DNA of 34,979 nt, taken from Planctomycetota bacterium. GTDB taxonomy: Bacteria; Planctomycetota; Phycisphaerae; Sedimentisphaerales; UBA12454. Position 1 is the first letter of the stretch, and every line of letters begins with the position of its first letter. The position numbers and the translations under genes were made by a program. Below, one piece after another: positions 1 through 7,761 of the stretch. The notes beneath the pieces are model-generated. The model was not told where the DNA came from and searched no databases. It worked only from the letters and a program-made list of their open reading frames with translations. The DNA lies in NCBI GenBank assembly GCA_018828825.1, contig JAHJUV010000074.1:1-34979 (forward strand), given 5' to 3'.

Positions 1-2171
1 TAACCTTTTAAAATCTCCTTCAACCTTTCGGAAACTACAAGCAGTGTATCAAAATTCTGATGAGATAGCTCCACGCTTATGCTGTCCCCGGCGCTGAAAA
101 TTTCCGACATAAACGTCAAGGAAGAAACGCCCGGCAAATCCCCGACAATCTCACGCCATCTGTTTTTCATATCAACACTTGAAACTTTCCGTTCCTCACC
201 GCTTATCAATTCAACATTAATCTCGCCGAGATGCCCCTGCCCGGAATCTCCAACACCCGTCTGAACAGGCCCATCCCTGGAAGCCGATGGATGAACACCG
301 ACGGTCGCGGATATATGTTTTATGACGGATGTATCACCGCGATGTTTGGCGTCAAATTCTCTGCGGACCTGTTCTGCGGCGGCTTCCAATTTTCTAATAA
401 CCTCTTCAGTCTGCCGGACGGGCGTACCAACAGGCATTGTTAAAGTCGCTACTATATTGTCAGCCTCAACCCTCCCGATAAACGAAAATCTGATATAACC
501 CCCGGCAATAAAGCCTATAGTCAATACAAAAATCGCAATACCAATACTTAAAGTTACATACCGCCATTTAACAGCTTTAACCACGGCATCTTTGAATCGT
601 CCGTTAATAAATCTCTCAAGCCCGCCACGTGTAAACACATGCAGCCTATCGAAAAAGCGGGTAATGAAATTAGCTCTGAACTGCCGGTCAGAGGAAAGAT
701 GAGCAGGCAGTATTAACAACGCCTCAGCCAGCGAAACAAGCAGAACGCTCGAAACAACTATCGGCAAAACTCGCAGAATCTTGCCCATGATTCCGGTCGT
801 ATACGCCAGCGGCATAAAGGCGAAAACAGTCGTCAAAACCGCCAGAATCACCGGTATCGCCATTTCCTTAACGCCCCTAATCGCAGCGTCGGTGCCTTTC
901 ATGCCTTTCTGCCGATAGTTAAATATATTTTCGCCGACAACAATAGCATCATCAACTACCAAACCAAGCGACATAATAAACGCGAAAAGTGACATCATAT
1001 TTATGGATATTCCCCATATCGGCATAAGCCAGAACGCACCCATAAAGCTAATCAGAATCCCCATAGCTATCCAGAACGCCAGCCGCAAGTCAAGAAATAG
1101 CGCCAAACAGACAAAAACCAGAATCAGGCCGAAACAGCCGTTACGCAGAAGAAGATTCATACGCGATTTTAGTATCGCCGAATCATCTTCCCAAAGCGAA
1201 AGTGAAACACCCTTCGGCAGCATTTGTTTTTTCTGTTCGATATATGTTTTGACTTCGCGGGCAACATCGAGCACGTTTTGTTTACCAATTCTGCTGACTT
1301 TTATCTGAACTGCCTTTTTCCCGTCAAACCGGCAGGACAAATCCGTATCCTCAAATCCGTCACGCACAACAGCAATATCGCCAAGTTTGATTTCTGTGCC
1401 GTCATTACGGCTCAAAAGAACTATATTGGAAAATTGTGAGCCATAGTATTTCTGGCCCTGGGTTCTTATAAGGATTTCACCGCCGGTGGTTTTAACCGAC
1501 CCGGCCGGAACGTCAATCGACGATGCGCTTACAATCCTGGCGACCTCGGCAAAACTAAGGCCGTATCTTCTCAGAGCCTCTTCGGATACTTCTATTGCAA
1601 TCTCGTAAGGCCTGACGCCCCATATACCTACCTGGCTTATATCATCCATCGCGGTAAGGTCGTTTCGTATCTGTTCGGCAAGCTGCTTTAAGGTCTTTTC
1701 CGTCACATCGCCATAAAGTACGATAGCGATAACCTTGCGGGTGCTTTTAACTTCTGCGATAACCGGTTTTTCAGTTTCTACAGGAAAAGTTATTATACGG
1801 TCAACCGCCGCCTTGACATCATCGAGTACATCCTTGATATTGGAATATTCCTCAACTTCGATAATAGTAGAGGCAGCGCCTTCCGAAGCAGTGGACAAAA
1901 TTCGTTTTACCCCTTCAATGCCCGCTACAGCTTCTTCGACCCGCAGACAAACGCCCTGCTCAACATCAGCAGGCGTAGCGCCTCTGTACGGAACGGTTAT
2001 CGAAATTCTGTCAAGTGAAAGCTCCGGAAAAACCTCGACGTTGATACGAAAAATGGCCAGGAAACCGCCGACCATAATAAAAAGCATCAGCAGATTCGCA
2101 GCGACATGATTAGTCGCAAACCATGCAATTATGCCCTTTCTTTCTACTTTGTTTGAATTTGGCTTATTCAT
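1..2171 (-). CDS. RND-family efflux permease (AcrB/CusA-like inner membrane pump), 3' end missing
   Basis: The reading frame is open from the ATG at 2171 to the left edge, giving about 723 codons of a family usually 1,020-1,070 residues long, so roughly the last third is missing. It begins with a cytoplasmic stretch and a first membrane helix (FATNHVAANLLMLFIMV), then the periplasmic porter domain. The transmembrane helix 4 motif GLVVDDAIVVGENI is present, with the paired aspartates of proton relay at residues 407-408, the same numbering as in AcrB. RND permeases export drugs, lipids or metals using the proton gradient, as trimers docked to a fusion protein and an outer-membrane channel. The start codon overlaps the stop of the fusion-protein gene (ATGA), so the two are probably translationally coupled. 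The substrate cannot be told from sequence. Confidence 0.95.
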   Translation of the reverse strand, partial: MNKPNSNKVERKGIIAWFATNHVAANLLMLFIMVGGFLAIFRINVEVFPELSLDRISITVPYRGATPADVEQGVCLRVEEAVAGIEGVKRILSTASEGAASTIIEVEEYSNIKDVLDDVKAAVDRIITFPVETEKPVIAEVKSTRKVIAIVLYGDVTEKTLKQLAEQIRNDLTAMDDISQVGIWGVRPYEIAIEVSEEALRRYGLSFAEVARIVSASSIDVPAGSVKTTGGEILIRTQGQKYYGSQFSNIVLLSRNDGTEIKLGDIAVVRDGFEDTDLSCRFDGKKAVQIKVSRIGKQNVLDVAREVKTYIEQKKQMLPKGVSLSLWEDDSAILKSRMNLLLRNGCFGLILVFVCLALFLDLRLAFWIAMGILISFMGAFWLMPIWGISINMMSLFAFIMSLGLVVDDAIVVGENIFNYRQKGMKGTDAAIRGVKEMAIPVILAVLTTVFAFMPLAYTTGIMGKILRVLPIVVSSVLLVSLAEALLILPAHLSSDRQFRANFITRFFDRLHVFTRGGLERFINGRFKDAVVKAVKWRYVTLSIGIAIFVLTIGFIAGGYIRFSFIGRVEADNIVATLTMPVGTPVRQTEEVIRKLEAAAEQVRREFDAKHRGDTSVIKHISATVGVHPSASRDGPVQTGVGDSGQGHLGEINVELISGEERKVSSVDMKNRWREIVGDLPGVSSLTFMSEIFSAGDSISVELSHQNFDTLLVVSERLKEILKG

Positions 2172-3391
2172 CGATTATCCGAAGCAACTCTTACTTTCAT
2201 ACCGTCAATCACGGCATCAACGCTGCTTGTAACGATTTCTATTCTGTCTTCGTTATCAATCTTTATATAAGCGTATTTATCATCAGTCCTGACAACATTA
2301 ACCGTCTCAACATCGAGGACACCATCGCTTACAACCCATAATTCATCGGCATTGTGAACCCAGTCTCTTTTAACAGCGAATGCATTCTCAAGAACTTTAC
2401 CTTTTATATCTACCTCTACAAACATACCCGGAATAAGTGTCTGCGTTAAGGACTCCTGCCGGGTCGGTTTTTCAACTTCGACAACTACATAAATAAGCCT
2501 TGAAGCTTTATCAACGCAGCCGGTAGTTCGTTTGACAACGGCTTTGAAAAATTTTTCCGTTCCCGCAAAATTAACCTTTACCCGCGCCTCGTCCGGCAGA
2601 TTGAACCACGCCAGCTCACTGTCTTCCAGAGGAACCTGTATCTCAAAGACATCTATATTACAGGCACTTCCCACAGCTTGGCCTGCCGTAACAAACTGGC
2701 CCAGGTCAACATTCTTTGTCATTATGCAGGTTTCTATAGGCAAAGTAATGCTTGTCCGCTCAAGGTCAAGCTTCGCCTTGGACAGTGCCGCTTTGGCCGA
2801 ATCGAGCCCGGCGGCGGCCTGACGTATCTGGGGCTGTCTCAAAACCAGTGCCGAATTCGGCTCGGTACCCGGATTTATCTGCTGCCATTCTCTTACGGCG
2901 ACGGCAGCCTCGGATTTTTCCATATCGAGTTTTACTTCCATCTCGGCAACTTTCGCCTGGGCCTGTTCGACGGCAAGAGCAAAATCCTTAGGTTCTATCT
3001 CGAACAACTGCTCTTCTGCCGCAATAAATCCGCCCGCCCTGAATTCCGGATGCATTGCAATCACCTTGCCGGAAACCTGTGGAACTATCTGCACCTCTAC
3101 CTTTGGTTTTACAGTGCCATACCCCTTAATAACCATTTTTATGTCGGACCGCTCTAAAACCTGCGTCTTTACGAGCGGAGCCAATTCGGAAAAAGCCTCT
3201 TTCCTGGGCTGAGAACGGGTAATTGTCATCAAAACAGCAAGCAGAATGCCGGCCAATATTATGCCTGTCGAAATAGAAAGCTGTCTATGCTGTTTGCAGA
3301 AATGAACCGCCTGAGCATATAACTTCTCTGCCTTTATTTTCAGCCGTAACCACAGTTTCGTTGCTGATTTTTTTATTTTTTCTTTGTCCAT
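2168..3391 (-). CDS. RND efflux periplasmic adaptor (membrane fusion protein, HlyD/AcrA type)
   Basis: A protein of 407 residues. It has a basic N-terminal cytoplasmic stretch, a single membrane helix at about residues 38-58 (GIILAGILLAVLMTI), then a barrel-sandwich (lipoyl-like) half (VEVQIVPQVSGKVIAMHPEF), an alpha-helical hairpin rich in Ala/Glu/Lys, and the second half (MTKNVDLGQFVTAGQAVGS) followed by beta-barrel segments. This order is that of adaptors linking an RND pump to an outer-membrane channel. The open frame extends upstream, but the ATG at 3391 is chosen because AGGA lies about 10 bases before it and the extra 27 codons would overlap the upstream gene. It lies 26 bp after the outer-membrane-factor gene and overlaps the pump gene by 4 bp. 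Confidence 0.93.
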   Translation of the reverse strand: MDKEKIKKSATKLWLRLKIKAEKLYAQAVHFCKQHRQLSISTGIILAGILLAVLMTITRSQPRKEAFSELAPLVKTQVLERSDIKMVIKGYGTVKPKVEVQIVPQVSGKVIAMHPEFRAGGFIAAEEQLFEIEPKDFALAVEQAQAKVAEMEVKLDMEKSEAAVAVREWQQINPGTEPNSALVLRQPQIRQAAAGLDSAKAALSKAKLDLERTSITLPIETCIMTKNVDLGQFVTAGQAVGSACNIDVFEIQVPLEDSELAWFNLPDEARVKVNFAGTEKFFKAVVKRTTGCVDKASRLIYVVVEVEKPTRQESLTQTLIPGMFVEVDIKGKVLENAFAVKRDWVHNADELWVVSDGVLDVETVNVVRTDDKYAYIKIDNEDRIEIVTSSVDAVIDGMKVRVASDNR

Positions 3392-3417
3392 ATTAAAATT
3401 TCCTGCTTTAAAATATT

Positions 3418-4845
3418 TCAACTGGTCCAGTCTCCGCCCAAAGCAAGGAAGAGATTGACTCTTGCATTCCAAATCTGTCCTTTGAGTATCGCAAGCGATT
3501 CCTCGGCTGTGTTTCGTCTTCTTTCTGATTCAAGCACAGTAAGGATACTTTCCACGCCCCTTTTATATCTTTCTCTCGAAAGCTCCTCGGCGGACTTTGC
3601 TTCAGAAAATCTTATTTGCGCAAACCGCAGTTTCCGGCGGAGCAAATCTTCCGTTACGGCCTGGTCCTGAACTTCCCGCATCGCAGCAATAACCGTCTTT
3701 GAATACGTAGCGGCAAGCTCGGCAAATTTCGCCTTGTCCCAGTCAACCTGCGCCTTCAACTGGCCACCTTTAAATAAAGGCTGTGAAAAACTCAAAAGCG
3801 TCGAATATATCCAGGCCTCATCGACAAATATAGGGTTGGATGTGTTCGACTTCCAACCCATCGAGCCTGTGAAAGTCAAATCCGGATAAAGCTTCGCGAT
3901 GCTCTCGCCAATAGTTTCGTTTTGCGATTTTAGTTTTAATTCGGCCTCGACTATATCCGGCCTTCGCTGCAGTAAAGTCGCGGGCAGTCCGACCGGCACA
4001 GCCTGCGGCAGCGGCAAATCGGCCGTCATCGCTTCTAAAGGTTCGGATTTGCCAGGCTGGGCTACAAGAAGCTCGGCAAGTGCGTTTTCCGCCAGTTTTA
4101 GGGACAGCTCAATTTCAGGCTCGGCAACCTGAGCGGCGGCAAGATTTTCTCTGGCCAATCGAACATCGACAGGCCCGACAAGACCAAGTTTGTATCTTCC
4201 CTCGACAATGTTAAGTGTTTTGGCAAGACTTTGCGTGTTGGCCTTTGCAATCGCAAGCCTCTTTTGCAGGGTGGCAATGTTCAATCTCGAATTTATAACC
4301 GATGCTATCAGCGAATTTATGACTGCGTTTTTATTGGCTTTTGCGGCAAGCAGAGTCTTATATTTCGCCGCTTTCGCATGTTTTAACTTGCCGAACAAAT
4401 CCAGCACATAACTTATGGAAAGTTCGCTGGTATAAGTTCTCGTTTTTTTAACAACTGCCGAACTTTCCGAGCCTGAACCCGGCGGGCCGGAGCTTTTTCG
4501 GGTAAATTGTCTGTCAAAATCCACCGAAACTTCGGGCAAAAGTTTACCGCCCGCTATTTTGAAGTTCGCCTCTGCCTGTAAAACCTTCGCCGCCGCTATT
4601 TTTACATCGTAATTATTCTCAAATGCCTTTTGAACCAGCGTATTTGTCGCTGCATCGTCAAATCTTTCCCACCATCTGCCGGGACTGTTGGCATCCTGTG
4701 TATATTCCTTGTTCCTGAAAGGCCATTCGGCCTTATCCGCAACCGTCGAAGGCCTTTTGTATTCAGGCCCAACCATACATCCCGCTGAAAAACAGATGGC
4801 TATCAAAAACAAACTCAGAAATTTTCTATTTTTTGATAACATCAT
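3418..4845 (-). CDS. Efflux outer-membrane channel lipoprotein, NodT/TolC family
   Basis: A protein of 475 residues. The N-terminus is a lipoprotein signal with lipobox FSAGC (lipidated Cys at 23), followed by VGPEYKRP, the usual start of mature NodT-type outer-membrane factors. Long Ala/Lys/Gln-rich helices occur twice, matching the two outer-membrane-efflux-protein repeats, with LLQRRPDIVEAE in the second half, a well conserved segment. The protein would form the trimeric outer-membrane exit duct for the RND pump encoded downstream. Two adjacent ATG codons (4845, 4842) could start it. It begins 2 bp after the tetR stop codon, so it is very probably cotranscribed with the regulator and controlled by it. 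Confidence 0.94.
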   Translation of the reverse strand: MMLSKNRKFLSLFLIAICFSAGCMVGPEYKRPSTVADKAEWPFRNKEYTQDANSPGRWWERFDDAATNTLVQKAFENNYDVKIAAAKVLQAEANFKIAGGKLLPEVSVDFDRQFTRKSSGPPGSGSESSAVVKKTRTYTSELSISYVLDLFGKLKHAKAAKYKTLLAAKANKNAVINSLIASVINSRLNIATLQKRLAIAKANTQSLAKTLNIVEGRYKLGLVGPVDVRLARENLAAAQVAEPEIELSLKLAENALAELLVAQPGKSEPLEAMTADLPLPQAVPVGLPATLLQRRPDIVEAELKLKSQNETIGESIAKLYPDLTFTGSMGWKSNTSNPIFVDEAWIYSTLLSFSQPLFKGGQLKAQVDWDKAKFAELAATYSKTVIAAMREVQDQAVTEDLLRRKLRFAQIRFSEAKSAEELSRERYKRGVESILTVLESERRRNTAEESLAILKGQIWNARVNLFLALGGDWTS

Positions 4846-4847
4846 TT

Positions 4848-5489
4848 TTAACCGCTCATACCTTTGATAGCCGCCGAAGAAAACTCTACTATATGTTCAA
4901 TATGCTGTTGTATATCAAAGGGCATAAACTTGTCACCCTTGACTTCTAAAAATATTTCTTCCATCTGAATAGTATGCAACAACTGTGATACTACGGAAAC
5001 CACACACAAAACCGTTTTATTATCAGGCAAACCAGGGTACATTTTCTTCAATACCGGTACCACAAGCTGCATCACGGGTTTTATCATTCCGTCAATAAAT
5101 TCCTGTACAGGAAATTTCGGATTCAGCATCTCCCATCTGAGCATCTTCTTAAATCTTCGGCCGCTTGCGTCCTGCATTAAAGGCTCCACAAAAGACTCGG
5201 CAAAGACTCTTAATAGTTCTTCAAGCTGCAGCTTTTCCCCTTTGGCGGCTATCACCTCGCTTATCCTTTCGACCCGCAAATCCCTGAGGTATTTCATCCT
5301 TTTGCGGATAACTTCAAGATAGAGCTCATATTTGCCGCTGAAATAATAATTAACGGAGGCAAGGTTGCATTCTGCCTTTTTTGTCAGCAGCCTTGTACTT
5401 GTGCCGTTAAATCCATATTCTGAAAAAAGTTCCTCGCCGGCATCCAGAAGTCGCTGCCTGACATCCTCATTTTCTGCGTTTTTTGCCAT
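4848..5489 (-). CDS. TetR/AcrR-family transcriptional regulator (CecR/DUF1956 type)
   Basis: A protein of 213 residues. The N-terminal helix-turn-helix is clear (residues about 30-50), with NLASVNYYFSGKYELY in the place where TetR proteins of the CecR (YbiH) group have a N-ASVNYYFGSKEGLY-like segment. The C-terminal ligand domain has the RFKKMLRWEMLNP stretch typical of the DUF1956 extension. AGGTG precedes the ATG by 8 bases. It is the first gene of the efflux operon, and a perfect 12-bp palindrome sits inside its own promoter, so autorepression released by a pump substrate is the natural model. Repression and ligand are inference. Confidence 0.93.
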   Translation of the reverse strand: MAKNAENEDVRQRLLDAGEELFSEYGFNGTSTRLLTKKAECNLASVNYYFSGKYELYLEVIRKRMKYLRDLRVERISEVIAAKGEKLQLEELLRVFAESFVEPLMQDASGRRFKKMLRWEMLNPKFPVQEFIDGMIKPVMQLVVPVLKKMYPGLPDNKTVLCVVSVVSQLLHTIQMEEIFLEVKGDKFMPFDIQQHIEHIVEFSSAAIKGMSG

Positions 5490-5525
5490 ATTTGCACCTA
5501 AATTTAAACGACTGTTTCAAACTAA

Positions 5526-5554
5526 AGTATAAAACATATGTTTGAAAAAGGCAA
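5526..5554 (-). promoter_or_regulatory. Sigma70-like promoter of the tetR-RND operon
   Basis: On the minus strand, TTGCCT (5549-5554) and TATACT (5526-5531) are separated by exactly 17 bp and lie about 37 bp upstream of the tetR start. Both hexamers match the consensus well. This is the only convincing promoter for the four-gene efflux operon. Confidence 0.7.
5532..5543. promoter_or_regulatory. Palindromic operator AAACATATGTTT between -35 and -10
   Basis: AAACATATGTTT is a perfect 12-bp palindrome lying wholly inside the 17-bp spacer of the tetR promoter. A larger inverted repeat, TTTCAAAC (5515-5522) and GTTTGAAA (5540-5547), overlaps it. A TetR dimer bound here would block RNA polymerase. 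The site is seen; its use by this regulator is inferred. Confidence 0.6.
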
Positions 5555-5574
5555 ATTAATTCCGATTTTTATAT

Positions 5575-5602
5575 TTGCAACTCAGTTGCATAAATATAAA
5601 AT
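5575..5602 (+). promoter_or_regulatory. Promoter with a Fur-family-type 7-1-7 operator
   Basis: TGCAACT (5576-5582), one central base, and AGTTGCA (5584-5590) form a 15-bp inverted repeat with the 7-1-7 geometry of Fur/Zur/PerR boxes. TTGCAA (5575-5580) can serve as a -35 and TAAAAT (5597-5602) as a -10 with a 16-bp spacer, so the repeat covers the -35 and spacer. It precedes a His-rich membrane protein gene and a Fur-family gene, which makes control by that regulator likely. Confidence 0.6.
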
Positions 5603-5646
5603 ATATCCTCAAATACGCATGAAAAACGATTTTTTAAGGAATTAAG

Positions 5647-6339
5647 ATGGGATTCGGCAAAAACTTAAAACAGATATCGTCAGAGCTTAAAGCACACATC
5701 CCCTTTACGGCTTTAGGCGCGGTTACCGGCGTGATTTTTATGCTCCTATTCAGAAACATTAGCAAGCCCGCCAGCCATACGCTTTTCACAATATTTCATC
5801 CCAGTCACGTTTTATTAAGCGCAATGGTTACGGCCGCTATGTTCAAACTACACAGAAAACAAACCCGTTTATGGGTAGTGATTATTGTGGGATACGTTGG
5901 CTCTATAGGTATAGCAACCTTGAGCGACTCTATTATGCCCTACTTCGGCGAGGAGTTACTCGGCCTGCACATTCCCGCTCACAGCGAGCTTCATCACCAC
6001 GAATCCGAATCACACGAGACAGAAAGTCATCTGTCGGAAATTCACCTTGGTTTTATAGAGGAATGGTATCTTGTCAATCCGGCCGCTTTTTTAGGAATTT
6101 TTATTGCCTGGTTTCTGCCGAAAACCAAATTGCCTCACGCTTCTCACGTACTTATCAGCACTTGGGCATCGTCGGCTCATGTTCTTATGACAGCACAGAG
6201 CCAAATCACTTTTCCGGTTGCTATGTCAATGGCGCTGATATTGTTTCTATCCGTATGGCTGCCCTGCTGCATCAGCGATATTGTTTTTCCGCTTCTTTTT
6301 ACGGGTGAACCGCGAATAGAAAATAAGCATCACCATTAA
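5647..6339 (+). CDS. His-rich multi-pass membrane protein, candidate metal-linked transporter
   Basis: A protein of 230 residues that I do not recognise as a named family. About six hydrophobic segments are visible (roughly 19-36, 53-66, 74-92, 144-160, 165-183, 191-218). Between the third and fourth is an acidic, His-rich loop (residues about 108-133, eight His including HHH at 116-118). A further His triplet ends the protein, and WLPCCISD sits in the last helix. Such loops often bind zinc, nickel or cobalt. AGGA lies 8 bases before the ATG. The next gene, 21 bp downstream, encodes a Fur-family regulator, and a Fur-type box lies in the promoter, so metal uptake or export under Zur/Fur-like control is the best guess. 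The transport role is inference. Confidence 0.8.
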   Translation: MGFGKNLKQISSELKAHIPFTALGAVTGVIFMLLFRNISKPASHTLFTIFHPSHVLLSAMVTAAMFKLHRKQTRLWVVIIVGYVGSIGIATLSDSIMPYFGEELLGLHIPAHSELHHHESESHETESHLSEIHLGFIEEWYLVNPAAFLGIFIAWFLPKTKLPHASHVLISTWASSAHVLMTAQSQITFPVAMSMALILFLSVWLPCCISDIVFPLLFTGEPRIENKHHH

Positions 6340-6360
6340 TATCATTGAGGAGTTTAAAGT

Positions 6361-6780
6361 TTGAATTTTGATATGAATAGCTCAAAAAAAGATATACTCA
6401 AGAACGCCCATTTGCGGTGTACACAAGCCCGGCTTGATATTCTTGACGTTTTACAGCATTCGGATATGGCTCTTACGCAAAAACAAATAACCGATTTGCT
6501 TAAGGATAAGTATGACAAGGTTACGATATACAGGACGCTGAAAGCATTTGTACATACAGATATAGTGCACAAGGCTTATTGCCGGGGAAAAATATGGCAT
6601 TTCGAATTGGCAAACCGATGCGGCAAAGAACAGTGTCATCCGCATTTTTCCTGTCAGCTCTGCGGTAAAAACTTTTGTCTGGTCGGAACCAGCTATCCGG
6701 CTGTTCAGATTCCAAAGAACTTCGAGTCGCTGAGGCAGAAGGTATTAATCGAAGGCTTCTGCCCCGACTGTAAAAACTGA
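6361..6780 (+). CDS. Fur-family metal-responsive regulator (Fur/Zur-like)
   Basis: A protein of 139 residues. The N-terminal winged helix reads RCTQARLDILDVLQ ... LTQKQITDLLKD ... DKVTIYRTLKAF, the Fur DNA-binding pattern. The dimerisation half carries metal ligands HPHFSCQLC and CPDC near the C-terminus: the two CxxC pairs form the structural zinc site of many Fur and Zur proteins. Codon 1 is probably TTG (6361): GAGGAG lies 8 bases before it, whereas the in-frame ATG at 6373 is 20 bases from that site. Cotranscription with the His-rich membrane protein and the box upstream suggest autoregulation. Whether it senses zinc, iron or another metal cannot be decided. Confidence 0.9.
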   Translation: MNFDMNSSKKDILKNAHLRCTQARLDILDVLQHSDMALTQKQITDLLKDKYDKVTIYRTLKAFVHTDIVHKAYCRGKIWHFELANRCGKEQCHPHFSCQLCGKNFCLVGTSYPAVQIPKNFESLRQKVLIEGFCPDCKN

Positions 6781-6789
6781 AAAACTATT

Positions 6790-7242
6790 TTACGCGTGCT
6801 GCGTCTGCGAAGGAACACTGCTTTTTTCCAATTCCGGCAGCCAGCTCAAAGTCCAGTACATATCAACAGTTCTCATTGCCTCAACAAACTGCTTATAATC
6901 AACCGGCTTAACTATATAGCCCGCAACGCCCAAATCGAAACTGTCGACGATGTTCTGGTCCACATCGGAAGTAGTCAAAACTACCACTGGAAGTCTTTTC
7001 AATTTCTCATCCGCCTTGGCAATCTTCAGAAATTCGAAGCCGTTTATTTTTGGCATATTCAAATCCAGAAGAATAACACACGGCATCGGATTGCTTTCGT
7101 CTCTCAAATACGTCAAAGCGTCTTCGCCGTCGACTTTACGTATCAATTCATTAGAGACTTTGAGTTCATTAAGAGATCTTTGCACAATGATAGAATCTAC
7201 ATCGTCGTCATCAACTAACATTATTGGTCTGGAATTTCTCAT
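6790..7242 (-). CDS. Single-domain response regulator (CheY/Rcp1-like receiver)
   Basis: A protein of 150 residues consisting of one receiver domain: acidic pocket DDDD (11-14), phosphoacceptor D60 in LLDLNMP, switch Thr90-Thr91 (LTTS) and K112 in VKPVD. There is no output domain, so it probably acts by protein contact or in a phosphorelay, as the Rcp1 group does with bacteriophytochrome-type kinases. The ATG at 7242 is chosen because GGAG sits 7 bases upstream; a TTG two codons earlier has no usable site. Only the C-terminal tail of a histidine kinase remains upstream, overlapping this gene by 32 bp. It converges with the fur gene, 9 bp apart. Confidence 0.9.
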   Translation of the reverse strand: MRNSRPIMLVDDDDVDSIIVQRSLNELKVSNELIRKVDGEDALTYLRDESNPMPCVILLDLNMPKINGFEFLKIAKADEKLKRLPVVVLTTSDVDQNIVDSFDLGVAGYIVKPVDYKQFVEAMRTVDMYWTLSWLPELEKSSVPSQTQHA

Positions 7243-7321
7243 TTTCAATCTCCGTTTCTTGTTTTGGTAAAGTAAAATAAAATGTACTGCCTTTTCCCGG
7301 TTCCGATTCGACCCAGATTCT
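7211..7321 (-). pseudogene. Remnant of a histidine kinase, last 36 codons only
   Basis: The frame reads RIWVESEPGKGSTFYFTLPK and then a polar tail to a TGA inside the response-regulator gene. This is the usual end of a HATPase_c domain (after the G2 box, normally ...HGGRIWVES...). Upstream of codon AGA at 7319-7321 the homology stops at once: the frame continues without the HGG, the G boxes or the N box. The kinase was therefore the upstream partner of the response regulator and has lost all but its tail, by deletion or by an assembly join near 7322. Confidence 0.75.
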
Positions 7322-7506
7322 GGGGAGTATTATAGTATTCCTGTTGTTTTTTCGGCGATACTGCTGCCGCCCTTAACATAGTGTTATTGTTTGGGTTATA
7401 TTTTCTGGAAAGGCCGCTTTGAGGCCAAAAAAATACAACTAAAAATGATATTATCGGTCATTGAATTCGGTTGTTTTTATGGAAAAAGATGTGTTTATAT
7501 AAAAAT

Positions 7507-7580
7507 TATCCCCGTCGGGAGTCGAACCCGAAACCTCTGGCTTCGGAGGCCAGCACTCTATCCAATTGAGCTACGGGGAC
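7507..7580 (-). tRNA. tRNA-Arg (anticodon CCG)
   Basis: A full cloverleaf on the minus strand: acceptor GTCCCCG/CGGGGAT with a terminal G-U, D arm GCTCAATTGGATAGAGT, anticodon stem CTGGC/GCCAG around loop CTCCGAA (anticodon CCG), T arm CGGGTTCGACTCCCG, discriminator A. CCA is not encoded. It lies between the histidine-kinase and dinB remnants. Confidence 0.95.
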
Positions 7581-7612
7581 GTATACTAAAAACAGCATTA
7601 TCGCCGTTCATA

Positions 7613-7753
7613 TTAGCCCCAATTCACGTTAATTGTCCAGTATTTTCCACCGACAATTACAGGTTTGCCTTTTAGCTGTGGATTATCCATTTGCTCTACG
7701 GATGCGTAAAACGCATCCATATCGATGTGGAGTATGTACCTGACCGGCTTCAT
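7613..7753 (-). pseudogene. dinB: Truncated dinB (DNA polymerase IV), first ~36 codons
   Basis: A 46-codon frame beginning at the ATG at 7753. It reads YILHIDMDAFYASVEQ, then NPQLKGKPVIVGG, the N-terminus of Y-family polymerase IV including the first catalytic Asp and the steric-gate FY. Normal DinB continues from VIVGG with ...RGVVSTASYEAR for another 300 residues; here the next residues are KYWTINVNWG and a stop. The catalytic DE pair, thumb and little-finger domains are absent, so it cannot be active. Ten unrelated codons after the break suggest fusion to the tail of some other gene. The start is 8 bp after the DUF3800 gene stop. Confidence 0.85.
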
Positions 7754-7761
7754 ATCTCAAG

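Noticed and set aside
7322..7506. Further coding remnant of the histidine kinase upstream of 7322
   Set aside because: All three minus-strand frames were read; none shows the HATPase N, G1 or G2 boxes, so this stretch is left as non-coding.
7507..7580. tRNA-Arg as an integration site with flanking direct repeats
   Set aside because: No second copy of the tRNA 3' end is present in the window and no integrase gene is near, so an att site cannot be supported although the tRNA lies at a rearranged place.
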